This document shows, piece by piece, positions 19,490 through 26,665 of a DNA stretch of 37,447 nucleotides. Source of the stretch: Rhodocyclales bacterium (GTDB lineage Bacteria > Pseudomonadota > Gammaproteobacteria > Burkholderiales > Rhodocyclaceae); contig JACPUD010000019.1 of assembly GCA_016192435.1 (NCBI GenBank), positions 1 through 37,447 on the forward strand, read 5' to 3'. The notes beneath the pieces were generated by a model that was not told where the DNA came from, ran no database searches, and saw only the letters and a program-made list of their open reading frames with translations. Made by a program: the position numbers and the translations under genes. Positions within the stretch are counted from its first letter, which is position 1; the number at the start of each line of letters is the position of its first letter.

Positions 19490-19557
19490 CGGCTAAACGG
19501 GATAAGGGAAAGCCAAGACGCAGTTTTGGGCCGCCCCTCTCGACGAAATTGTTAGGG
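19490..19557 (-). other. Degenerate attC-like site (tentative)
   Basis: Directly after the stop of the two-helix gene, the minus strand reads CCCTAACAATTTCGTCGAG. This resembles the R''-L'' start of integron attC sites (RYYYAAC, then AATTCGTTCAAG). About 60 bases on comes GTTTAGC, one base off the GTTRRRY core. Arm complementarity is weak, and no integrase is in the window. Confidence 0.2.
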
Positions 19558-20280
19558 CTATACGTGACCGAGCACCTTCATGTTCTCGATCCATTTGGTA
19601 AACAGCTTCTGAACCTCAGCCGTCTGCGAGTGAAGCCGTACCTTTAGTCTGTCGTACTCAGCAACTTTTTCTGCATCATAGGCAATCATTTCTCTGTCCA
19701 TATTTAGATGCGGAGTTAAGCAGTATCGGTAGTCCCCATCTGCCGAGCAGATGTTCTGAAGTACAAAAAAATTCGTGCCGACAAACTCTTCGAGTTGTTT
19801 TGCGGAAGCAGCAAAGGCTTGATAAGCCGACACAGTCGAAGGATGCTGGAAGTTACACTCTGGTTTTAGGAAATGCACCGAAACATCCAAAAACACAGAG
19901 TGGAAACTTGAGTTATAAGAGTGGTCATCAACAAGGTTGGAGAGGTAGTACCTGACCTTTTCAATCTGAACGGTGGCGGCTAAGAATGTTAATTTGTCAG
20001 CTTTGATTTTGGCTTCCCAAGGGTCGATGACGAAGTGCTTATATGCCAGAAGCCCGAGGCCCGCGAGTATCTGGGCTATTGCAAGCTGCCATTGGTAATC
20101 GACATTAACTACAACGCTTACTTTTTCTAGTAAGGCGATAAGAACACCCTGCCACCACGGGCCAGTTAGAGTGGTCAAACCACTCAAAACCAATAGAAGC
20201 CCTAGCGCAACAAAAACGTGGCGTTTGATAGATAGTGACCAACTGCCGGTCGATGCGTCGCGTGATAGTTCGATAGACAT
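19558..20280 (-). CDS. Orphan two-helix membrane protein
   Basis: Unrecognised protein of 240 residues. Two hydrophobic helices (about 22-45 and 62-82) are followed by a soluble domain with DKLTFLAATVQ, VDDHSYNSSFHSVFLDV and a C-terminal helical, charged tail. The soluble part vaguely recalls uncharacterised two-helix proteins with a conserved DHxFxxSF stretch, but this is only an impression. ATG at 20280 is chosen; an upstream TTG at 20295 is the alternative. Neither has a strong ribosome-binding site. Composition is much more AT-rich than the neighbouring housekeeping genes, consistent with recent acquisition. It sits beside an apparent transposase fragment. Confidence 0.55.
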   Translation of the reverse strand: MSIELSRDASTGSWSLSIKRHVFVALGLLLVLSGLTTLTGPWWQGVLIALLEKVSVVVNVDYQWQLAIAQILAGLGLLAYKHFVIDPWEAKIKADKLTFLAATVQIEKVRYYLSNLVDDHSYNSSFHSVFLDVSVHFLKPECNFQHPSTVSAYQAFAASAKQLEEFVGTNFFVLQNICSADGDYRYCLTPHLNMDREMIAYDAEKVAEYDRLKVRLHSQTAEVQKLFTKWIENMKVLGHV

Positions 20281-20387
20281 CTTGTGAGTTAACAAGGCTG
20301 TAGAAAAAACCTGTTCATGACGGCATTCTGCTTTGAATCAAACGGGATATCAGGTGTCATAGGGTCGTCCTGTTTGGAAAACACGCC

Positions 20388-20552
20388 ATGGCCCGCTACA
20401 AACCGATCGACGCCAGCTGGCGCTTTATTGCGGTTGATCTCAATGCTAAGGCTCGCTCTTCCGGCGTCAGCCTTCGCCCTCAATACGATCTGCCCTTCAT
20501 GCGATGGCTTGCTCGGTGGCGGGTCACCCGAGCTGCCCTATTAATTAACTAA
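20388..20552 (+). pseudogene. Fragment resembling the N-terminus of an IS1182-type transposase
   Basis: A 54-codon frame starts MARYKPIDASWRFIAVDL. This closely resembles the start of IS1182-family transposases as I remember them (MARYKP followed by an AVDL strand). The similarity stops after about 20 residues, and the rest (WLARWRVTRAALLIN) is unrelated. No catalytic residues or element ends can be identified, so it is at most a remnant. An inverted repeat GCTCGG / CCGAGC lies at its end (about 20511-20533). It sits in the 342-bp gap between two orphan minus-strand genes; the rest of that gap shows nothing recognisable. Confidence 0.4.
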
Positions 20553-20622
20553 TCCTAGTCGAGTAGCAAGCAAATAAAAAAGAAATTAAAACGAATAGTT
20601 GAAAATCCGCCTGCGAAAAACT

Positions 20623-21504
20623 CTATTTACTCATGGATCTAATGAACTTTTCTCTATCTGCCTGATCATCGGCCTTTCTCTTAGTCTCCATAGTAGTTGC
20701 ATTCGTTTCGTTTATGTATATTTTATCTGCCTCATTTGCTGCGATGCCTTTCAAGCACACAAATGGTTTCACCTCCCAGTTATTATTTTTCGCATCACCA
20801 ATTACCTGAGAAATGTATGCAACTTCAATGATGGTTGGGGTATTTTGTCTAACGTATTTAATACAATTGGCGTTACTATTAGAATATGAGCATGAGCATT
20901 CTTCTTTAGAGTAATAACCTAGCCAACCATCGCTCTTCAGGTTTTCCTGAAACATTTTTATCGATTTAAAATGATTTCTACAGCTATTTCCCTTCGATAT
21001 CTCCCAGGTCTCATTGCCAATAAATGACAAAACTTCACCTTTGCATAAATCCTTTTCTTTTTTAAATTGAATACCCACAGCTTGAATATCGAATTTCACA
21101 ATTTCGTATTTATATTGTGAACTACTGCTCAGTAAAACATAGGGAACTCCAATACTAATCCCAAGCAATGAATACGGCTGCTCATGCGCGCATCTGAAAT
21201 TCTTTTGCGTTTCATTCAAACCTGAATGCTCTATCCAGCCGGTATACTTTATATGGTCACATGATGTAAACCCGTCTTCCTTTGCGGTATCTTTCGTACC
21301 GGATGCTCGGAGTTTCCATTTTGGATAATTAGGCGCTTTCAATTGAGTTTCTTGAGACTTTTGAGAGATGGACTTTTCGTTATCAGGAGAGCAGCCAACG
21401 AGCCCAATAAGTAGAAAGCCCATAACGGTTCTTGTATTACAAACAGAAAACAGAATTTCTTTGTTTCTTTTAATCTTTTTGCAAATGAGTGCGTTTATAA
21501 ACAT
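20623..21504 (-). CDS. Orphan lipoprotein, function unknown
   Basis: Unrecognised 293-residue protein with a basic N-terminus (KKIKRNK), a hydrophobic stretch and a lipobox-like LVGC (Cys about residue 38), so probably a lipoprotein. The mature part is polar, has many cysteines (for example CSCSYSNSNANC) that could form disulfides, and ends in a charged tail. AAGGAT lies ten bases before the ATG and supports this start. The gene is clearly AT-rich and uses codons unlike its surroundings. No terminator hairpin is obvious after it. It may be cargo of a lost mobile element. Confidence 0.6.
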   Translation of the reverse strand: MFINALICKKIKRNKEILFSVCNTRTVMGFLLIGLVGCSPDNEKSISQKSQETQLKAPNYPKWKLRASGTKDTAKEDGFTSCDHIKYTGWIEHSGLNETQKNFRCAHEQPYSLLGISIGVPYVLLSSSSQYKYEIVKFDIQAVGIQFKKEKDLCKGEVLSFIGNETWEISKGNSCRNHFKSIKMFQENLKSDGWLGYYSKEECSCSYSNSNANCIKYVRQNTPTIIEVAYISQVIGDAKNNNWEVKPFVCLKGIAANEADKIYINETNATTMETKRKADDQADREKFIRSMSK

Positions 21505-21579
21505 GTCAGAATATCCTTGATATCGTATTAATGGACTACTGTGCTGTGCTGACCTGTCCCCTCTGACGATGCCAGCTAT

Positions 21580-21690
21580 TCAGAAGTCACAAGGTAATAG
21601 TGGACTATGATTCTCTTGCCCTCCACACATCCCGATCATCCCCGCCGTCAGCGCTACGGCCAGCAGCGCGTTCTGTAGCCTTGCCTTCAT
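21580..21690 (-). pseudogene. Signal-peptide mini-ORF, probably a truncated secreted-protein gene
   Basis: A 36-codon frame starts MKARLQNALLAVALTAGM, a good signal-peptide pattern (two basic residues, then a hydrophobic core), and continues IGMCGGQENHS to an early stop. GAGGA lies about eight bases before the ATG. The most likely reading is the 5' end of an exported or lipoprotein gene cut by rearrangement. A genuine small secreted peptide cannot be excluded. Confidence 0.4.
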
Positions 21691-21778
21691 CACTCATCCT
21701 CGCTCCGAGCCGTCGCACCAACGCCGATCCTTCAATGCCATCCGCATTACGAACCCTAATGTCATTCCCGGTGAGATA

Positions 21779-21890
21779 AGGGTCCAGACTCGAATTGATT
21801 CACCATAGTCGTGAATGTCGGTACTGGCAAGAGGGCGATAGGCAGGGGATCGTCATCGAAAGCTAATGGGGTCAGCTTCGAATTAATTTC
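21779..21890 (+). repeat. REP-like direct repeat pair
   Basis: Two same-direction copies of a GGGTCAG..TCGAATT..ATT sequence: 21779-21801 (GGGTCCAGACTCGAATTGATT) in its core and 21867-21888 (GGGGTCAGCTTCGAATTAAT). Such sequences flank REP-associated tyrosine transposase genes in many proteobacteria (from memory). No such transposase gene is present here. Confidence 0.4.
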
Positions 21891-21986
21891 CTGGCCAAAA
21901 GGCGTCAGAGTGATTTGGTTTTCTCAAATTCCTCCGACATCTTTGATCTTCCTCCGCGCCGCTTTGCATTTCATTGACCGAATAGC

Positions 21987-22008
21987 CTGTCTCGCCAGCG
22001 CCGACTTT
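21987..22008 (-). repeat. Dispersed 22-bp motif, island copy
   Basis: 18 of 22 matches on the minus strand, in sequence with no supported gene. Confidence 0.45.
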
Positions 22009-22169
22009 TGCAGTAGCGCCGCATCGTCGCGCAACCCATTCGGGATCATGGTTTCACATGCATGAAAGTCGGAGCTGACAATACGGCGATCCGGATATCT
22101 GCCGATGCCGCCCTCGCACGCAATACACAGCTTGTCCCTGGCATGGCGAATCGCTATCCTAGCGACACC

Positions 22170-22484
22170 ATGAATGCCGCAGCCGCCATCGAAGAAGCCC
22201 GCAAGCGCCTGATGCAGTCCCTGCATCCGGAGCGGATCATCCTGTTCGGTTCCCACGCGTGGGGAACACCGGGGCCGGACAGCGACTTCGACTTGCTGGT
22301 TATCGTCGGCGAATCCGATCTGCCGCCGCACAAGCGCGCCCAGGCTGCCTATCGTTCGCTTTCCGGGCTTGGCGTGCCCTGTGATGTGATCGTCCATACC
22401 CGCGAAGAAGTCGAGCGCCTGGATCGTGTTGCCACTTCGCTGACCCACCGCGCCTTGCGCGAAGGCGAGCTTCTGCATTGCTGA
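22170..22484 (+). CDS. MNT-type nucleotidyltransferase domain protein
   Basis: Minimal nucleotidyltransferase of about 104 residues. The core motif is FGSHAWGTPGPDSDFDLLVIV, with the G-S and D-x-D metal-binding residues intact. A third acidic residue follows in CDVIV. Proteins of this kind often act as the MNT half of HEPN-MNT toxin-antitoxin pairs and AMPylate the toxin, but no HEPN gene is adjacent, so this one is an orphan. The start ATG at 22170 (MNAAAAIEEARKRL) best fits the family length. The frame stays open upstream to an ATG at 22062, which lies just before a dispersed-motif-like sequence; neither start has a clear ribosome-binding site. Confidence 0.7.
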   Translation: MNAAAAIEEARKRLMQSLHPERIILFGSHAWGTPGPDSDFDLLVIVGESDLPPHKRAQAAYRSLSGLGVPCDVIVHTREEVERLDRVATSLTHRALREGELLHC

Positions 22485-22559
22485 CGCAGCTTCAGGCCGT
22501 CTCCGCTCGCCGCCGCCCGTGGAGTAAGATTGTCGCCACCGTTGCACAGGAGGCCAGCC

Positions 22560-22790
22560 ATGCCTGATTTGCTTACCGAGTTGTCGGAACGTGCTCGCGA
22601 ACTTACTTCGGAGGATCGAGCGCGTCTTGCCGAGGAACTGCTTGCCTCATTGGAAGGCGACCTTGAGCCCATGGTGGATGAGGCCTGGGACGCCGAGCTG
22701 CGCAAGCGCATCGCGGAAATCGATCAGGGCGCCGTCAAGCTTGTACCCGCCGATGAGGTATTTGCGCGAGTCCGCCGTTCCCTTTCTTGA
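22560..22790 (+). CDS. Addiction-module antitoxin (ParD/RelB-like, PF09720 type)
   Basis: Acidic helical protein of 76 residues: LLTELSERARELTSEDRARLAEELLASLE, then DEAWDAELRKRIAEIDQGAVKLVPADEVFARVRR. This is the pattern of putative addiction-module components that pair with ParE/RelE toxins. A strong CAGGAGG lies seven bases before the ATG. The stop overlaps the start of the toxin remnant, as expected for an antitoxin-toxin operon. The antitoxin looks intact although its toxin does not. Confidence 0.82.
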   Translation: MPDLLTELSERARELTSEDRARLAEELLASLEGDLEPMVDEAWDAELRKRIAEIDQGAVKLVPADEVFARVRRSLS

Positions 22791-22903
22791 AGCCGGTTTG
22801 CTTTCACCCTGAGGCAGAAGTCGAACTGACCGCGGAAGCCAGGTACTACGAAGCATTTCCCCGAAAGCCTGCGTACTGGCGCGAACGAAGCCGAGGCGCC
22901 TGA
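22787..22903 (+). pseudogene. Truncated ParE/RelE-like toxin
   Basis: From a TTG overlapping the antitoxin stop, the frame reads KPVCFHPEAEVELTAEARYYEA, a typical ParE N-terminus. It then diverges to FPRKPAYWRERSRGA and a stop after 38 codons. Full toxins are about 95 residues, so the beta-sheet core and active end are missing. A deletion after codon 23 is the simplest explanation; a frameshift is less likely because no other frame restores a ParE pattern. Confidence 0.65.
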
Positions 22904-22931
22904 GCCGGTGCAAGATCGGTAGTTCTCACGG

Positions 22932-22953
22932 TCACCCCGCCAACGCCGACTTT
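22932..22953 (-). repeat. Dispersed 22-bp motif, degenerate intergenic copy
   Basis: About 15 of 22 matches, upstream of argJ. Included because the first half (AAAAGTCGGCG) is shared with the island copy at 21987. Confidence 0.25.
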
Positions 22954-23008
22954 TCCCGGCAAGCGGATAAACTGCGCGCTTTCCCCTGAACCTGCGCAGG
23001 CTCCGACC

Positions 23009-24256
23009 ATGCCCGTCAATTACGCCACCCCCGCCCCTGAAGCCCTGTTCCCCGTCGCCGGCGTGCGCCTCGGCACCGCCGAGGCGGGCATCCGCAAGAA
23101 GGACCGGCGCGACCTGACCCTGATCGAATTCGCCCCGGGCAGCCGCGCCGCCGGCGTATTCACCCAGAACCGCTGCTGCGCGGCGCCGGTCACGCTGTGC
23201 CGCGAACATCTGGCGGCCGGCAGCGACATCCGCGCGCTGGTGATCAACACCGGCATCGCCAACGCGGCGACCGGCGAGCAGGGCATGCGCGCGGCGCGCG
23301 AGACTTGCGACGCGGTGGCGGCGTTGCTTGGGTGTTCGCCGCGCGAGGTGCTGCCGTTTTCGACCGGTGTGATCCTCGAACACCTGCCGGTGGATCGCCT
23401 GATCGCCGGGCTGCCGGCGGCGCAGGCGGATTTGCGGGTGGACCACTGGCACGCCGCGGCGCACGCCATCATGACCACCGACACCGTGGCCAAGGCCGCT
23501 TCGCGCCGCATCGAGCTCGGCGGCAAAACTGTCACCATCACCGGCATCAGCAAGGGCGCCGGCATGATCCGGCCCAACATGGCGACCATGCTCGGCTTCG
23601 TCGCCACCGATGCCGGGATTCCCGCCGCCCTGCTGGCGCAGCTGGCGAAGGAGGCGGCCGATGCCAGCTTCAACTGCATCACGGTCGATGGCGACACCTC
23701 GACCAACGATTCCTTCGTCGTGATCGCCACCGGCGCGGCGGGCATCGAGCTTGATGCCGTTTCACCGCACTGGCCGGCCCTGCGTGCGGCGCTGATCGGC
23801 GTGGCGCAGGAGCTGGCGCAGGCCATCGTGCGCGACGGCGAGGGCGCGACCAAGTTCATCACCGTGAAAGTTGGCGCTGGCGCCACGGCGGCGGAATGCC
23901 GCAAGGTGGCCTATGCCATAGGCCATTCGCCGCTGGTGAAGACGGCCTTCTTCGCTTCCGACCCCAACCTCGGTCGCATCCTCGCCGCGATCGGCTACGC
24001 CGGGATCGAGGATCTGGATGCCGCCGGGGTGCGCGTCTGGCTGGGCAGCAATGACAAAAATGCGGCCGGGGAGGTGCTGGTGTCCGAGAAGGGCGGGCGC
24101 GCCGCCAGCTACCGCGAGGAGGAGGGTGCCCGCATCATGAAAAATGCCGAAATCACGGTGCGTGTCGACCTCGGCCGAGGTCAGGCTGCAGCCACGGTGT
24201 GGACCTGCGATTTCTCCTATGATTACGTGAAGATCAACGCCGATTACCGCTCTTAA
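23009..24256 (+). CDS. argJ: Bifunctional glutamate N-acetyltransferase / N-acetylglutamate synthase
   Basis: Arginine biosynthesis enzyme of 415 residues that moves the acetyl group from N-acetylornithine to glutamate. The precursor self-cleaves before a Thr nucleophile, here T193 in [22 protein letters not shown] and [18 protein letters not shown] are further family blocks, and the C-terminal [16 protein letters not shown] is intact. Whether it also uses acetyl-CoA cannot be read from sequence. Residues 287-293 (KVGAGAT) come from a perfect dispersed-motif copy that replaces, without lengthening, a variable stretch. The gene lies just right of the accessory island. Confidence 0.95.
   Translation: MPVNYATPAPEALFPVAGVRLGTAEAGIRKKDRRDLTLIEFAPGSRAAGVFTQNRCCAAPVTLCREHLAAGSDIRALVINTGIANAATGEQGMRAARETCDAVAALLGCSPREVLPFSTGVILEHLPVDRLIAGLPAAQADLRVDHWHAAAHAIMTTDTVAKAASRRIELGGKTVTITGISKGAGMIRPNMATMLGFVATDAGIPAALLAQLAKEAADASFNCITVDGDTSTNDSFVVIATGAAGIELDAVSPHWPALRAALIGVAQELAQAIVRDGEGATKFITVKVGAGATAAECRKVAYAIGHSPLVKTAFFASDPNLGRILAAIGYAGIEDLDAAGVRVWLGSNDKNAAGEVLVSEKGGRAASYREEEGARIMKNAEITVRVDLGRGQAAATVWTCDFSYDYVKINADYRS
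23867..23888 (+). repeat. Dispersed 22-bp motif, copy in argJ
   Basis: Perfect 22 of 22 match, identical to the glnS copy, sense to argJ, encoding K-V-G-A-G-A-T at residues 287-293. Confidence 0.7.
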
Positions 24257-24273
24257 TCCATTCCGAGGACACC

Positions 24274-24873
24274 ATGACCATTGCCGACCAAGCCCGTTTC
24301 GACCGCGCCATCGCGCTGTTCGATGCCGCCAACGCCGAGGACCCGAACCAGGACCAGGGCCAGCCCAAGGAACTGCTCTACGCCAAACGCATGACGGAGA
24401 TGATAGTCCGCTACGCGCCGGACGCCAGCGAGGTCGCCCAGCTTGCCGTGCGCGCCCAGCACATCAAGCGCTGGACGGTGCCGCGCAACAGCTATGCGAT
24501 GACCAAGGAAGGTTACCTGGCCTGGCGCACCGGGCTCTACAAGTTCCACGCCGAGACAGCCGGCGAGCTGATGCGCCAGGCCGGCTACGACCAGGCGATG
24601 ATCGACCAGGTGAAAATGGCGGTCGGCAAGCGCCAGCTGAAGGTGAATGCCGACACGCAGATGATGGAAGACGTCACCGACCTGGTGTTCATTGAGCACT
24701 ACATGGCCGGTTTCGCCGGCCAGCACGCCGAATACAGCGAGGAGAAGTGGCTTGACATCATCCGCAAGACCTGGAAGAAGATGTCGGAGCGCGCCCACCA
24801 ATTCGCCACTGGCGGCGGCATCAAGCTGCCGGAACAGCTGGTGCCGTTGATACTCAAGGCGATCGGCGCCTGA
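24274..24873 (+). CDS. DUF4202 domain protein
   Basis: Soluble protein of 199 residues matching the DUF4202 family: RFDRAIALFDAANAEDPNQ at the start, LAVRAQHIKRWTVPRNSYAMTKEGYLAWR in the middle and EDVTDLVFIEHYMAGFA later. Conserved His and Asp residues suggest a helical metal-binding fold, but the function is unknown. It follows argJ by 17 bases and is probably co-transcribed. Confidence 0.78.
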   Translation: MTIADQARFDRAIALFDAANAEDPNQDQGQPKELLYAKRMTEMIVRYAPDASEVAQLAVRAQHIKRWTVPRNSYAMTKEGYLAWRTGLYKFHAETAGELMRQAGYDQAMIDQVKMAVGKRQLKVNADTQMMEDVTDLVFIEHYMAGFAGQHAEYSEEKWLDIIRKTWKKMSERAHQFATGGGIKLPEQLVPLILKAIGA

Positions 24874-24914
24874 CACAAGACAAGACAGCAAACCCGAGAG
24901 AGAGGAGAAATGAC

Positions 24915-25790
24915 ATGCAAGTAGGATTCATAGGCCTCGGCCTGATGGGCCGGCCGATGGCGCTGCACCTGGAGAAGGCCGGACATGCGCTGCATCTGTG
25001 GGCACGGCGGCCGGAGTCGCTGGCGCCCTTCAAGGCGGTCAACGCGAAGACGCATGCCACGCCCGCCGAAGTCGCGGCGCATGCCGAGGTGGTGATCGTC
25101 ATGGTCGCCGATGCGCCCGACGTGGAGCAGGTCTGCCTCGGCGCGGATGGTCTCGCCAGCGCCGGCAAGGCGGGCCTGATCGTGGTCGACATGTCGACCA
25201 TCAACCCGAATGCGGCGCGCACCATCGGCCTGCGTCTGGCGGAAAAGGGTATCGAGTTCGTCGATGCGCCGGTGTCGGGCGGCGAGATGGGCGCGATCAA
25301 TGCCGCGCTGACCATCATGGCCGGTGGCAAGGCGGCGGCCTTCGAGAAGGTCAGGCCGCTGCTGGAGAAGATGGGCAAGTCGGTGACGCTGATCGGCGAT
25401 TCCGGCGCCGGCCAGGTGGCCAAGGCCTGCAACCAGATCCTGACCGGGGTCGGCGTGCTGGCGGTGGCCGAGGCCTTCAATTTCGCGGCCAAGAGCGGCG
25501 TCGATCCGGCCAAGGTGCGCGAGGCGCTGTTGGGCGGCTTCGCTTATTCGAAGATCCTCGAAAACCACGGCCAGCGCATGCTCGACCGCAATTTCAAGCC
25601 CGGCTTCAAGGCCTGGATGCACCAGAAGGATCTGCGCATCATCATGGAAGAGGCGCACCGCATGGGCCTCATGCTGCCCTCGGCGGCGGCCACGGCGCAG
25701 CTGTTCAACGCCATCGTCGGCAGCGGCATGGGCGAGAACGATTCGATCACCGCCCTGCAACTGCTGGAGAAGATGAGCACGCCGGAGTAG
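24915..25790 (+). CDS. Beta-hydroxyacid dehydrogenase (GarR / HIBADH family), first copy
   Basis: NAD(P)-dependent 3-hydroxyacid dehydrogenase of 291 residues. The Rossmann motif GFIGLGLMGRPMA opens the protein. The substrate motif DAPVSGGEMGA and the catalytic lysine K170 in GQVAKACNQI are intact. Likely substrates are tartronate semialdehyde or 3-hydroxyisobutyrate; sequence alone does not decide. GAGAGGAG lies ahead of the ATG. The next gene, a paralogue, starts five bases after its stop. Confidence 0.87.
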   Translation: MQVGFIGLGLMGRPMALHLEKAGHALHLWARRPESLAPFKAVNAKTHATPAEVAAHAEVVIVMVADAPDVEQVCLGADGLASAGKAGLIVVDMSTINPNAARTIGLRLAEKGIEFVDAPVSGGEMGAINAALTIMAGGKAAAFEKVRPLLEKMGKSVTLIGDSGAGQVAKACNQILTGVGVLAVAEAFNFAAKSGVDPAKVREALLGGFAYSKILENHGQRMLDRNFKPGFKAWMHQKDLRIIMEEAHRMGLMLPSAAATAQLFNAIVGSGMGENDSITALQLLEKMSTPE

Positions 25791-25795
25791 TTGCG

Positions 25796-26665
25796 ATGAA
25801 TCTGGGATTCATCGGCTTCGGCGCCATGGGCGCACCGATGGCCGGGCATTTGCTGAATGCCGGACACTCGCTGTGCGTCTGGAGTCGCCGTCCCGCCAGC
25901 GTCGACTTTTTGCTGGCGCAGGGGGCGCGCTGGTGCGATTCGCCCGCTGCCGTGGCCGGCGCCAGCGAGATCGTCTGCACCAACGTGACCGGCAGCGCCG
26001 ACGTGGAAGGACTGGCGGCGCAACTGGCGACGGGCTTCGCGCGCGGCGGCATCCATCTCGATTTCTCGACCATCGCGCCGAGCGCGGCGCGGCGCATCGC
26101 GGCGCTGTATGCGCCGCGCGGCGTCGACTTCGTCGATGCGCCGGTGTCGGGCGGCAGCGGCGGCGCCCGGGCCGCCACGCTGGCGATCATGTGGGGTGGC
26201 AAGTCGGCGCTGGCGCCCCGCCTGCAGCCGATATTCGCGGCACTCGGCAAGACCGTGGTGCATGTCGGCGACGCCGGCGCCGGCCAGGTGGCCAAGGCCT
26301 GCAATCAGATGGTGATGGTGGCGGCGATCGAGGCCTGCGCCGAGGCGGCAAGGCTGGCGACGGCGGCCGGCGTGGATTTTGCCAAGGTGCATGCGGCAAT
26401 GCTGGGCGGATCGGCCGGTTCGCGGGTGCTCGAGGTTTTCGGCGCGCGCATGGCGACGCGCGATTTCGCGGCAGGCGTCGAGGCGCGGCTGCATCACAAG
26501 GATTACGCGCTGCTGATGGACGAGGCGGCACGCATCGGCGCCGCTTTGCCGGTTTCCGCCACGGTGTGGCAGCAACTCAACGCATTGATGGCACAGGGCC
26601 GCGGCAAGCAGGACACCAGCTCCCTGCTGCGCGTGCTGGAAACCGGCGCCGGACCGGCGCGATGA
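25796..26665 (+). CDS. Beta-hydroxyacid dehydrogenase (GarR / HIBADH family), second copy
   Basis: Paralogue of 289 residues with GFIGFGAMGAPMA, DAPVSGGSGGA and catalytic K167 in GQVAKACNQM. Divergence from the first copy is substantial (for example LAIMWGGK against LTIMAGGK), which indicates an old duplication or separate origin with different substrates rather than a fresh copy. Its stop overlaps the start of the PAS-GGDEF-EAL gene (ATGA). An antisense dispersed-motif match lies at 25888-25909 (18 of 22). Confidence 0.86.
   Translation: MNLGFIGFGAMGAPMAGHLLNAGHSLCVWSRRPASVDFLLAQGARWCDSPAAVAGASEIVCTNVTGSADVEGLAAQLATGFARGGIHLDFSTIAPSAARRIAALYAPRGVDFVDAPVSGGSGGARAATLAIMWGGKSALAPRLQPIFAALGKTVVHVGDAGAGQVAKACNQMVMVAAIEACAEAARLATAAGVDFAKVHAAMLGGSAGSRVLEVFGARMATRDFAAGVEARLHHKDYALLMDEAARIGAALPVSATVWQQLNALMAQGRGKQDTSSLLRVLETGAGPAR
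25888..25909 (-). repeat. Dispersed 22-bp motif, antisense match
   Basis: 18 of 22 matches on the minus strand inside a plus-strand gene, and the only good genic match not in the sense direction. It encodes R-P-A-S-V-D-F, a stretch where paralogues vary. Confidence 0.35.

Larger units (their letters stand above)
21505..22169. other. Island region of fragments and repeats
   Basis: No full gene is supported here. The region holds the mini-ORF at 21580-21690, two REP-like direct copies at 21779-21890, a dispersed-motif copy at 21987-22008 and a weaker one at 22065-22086 (16 of 22). It looks like decayed insertion debris. Confidence 0.5.

Noticed and set aside
20296-20622. A second attC-like site after the orphan lipoprotein gene
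   Set aside because: No RYYYAAC/GTTRRRY core pair was found there, which weakens the cassette-array idea for the whole island.
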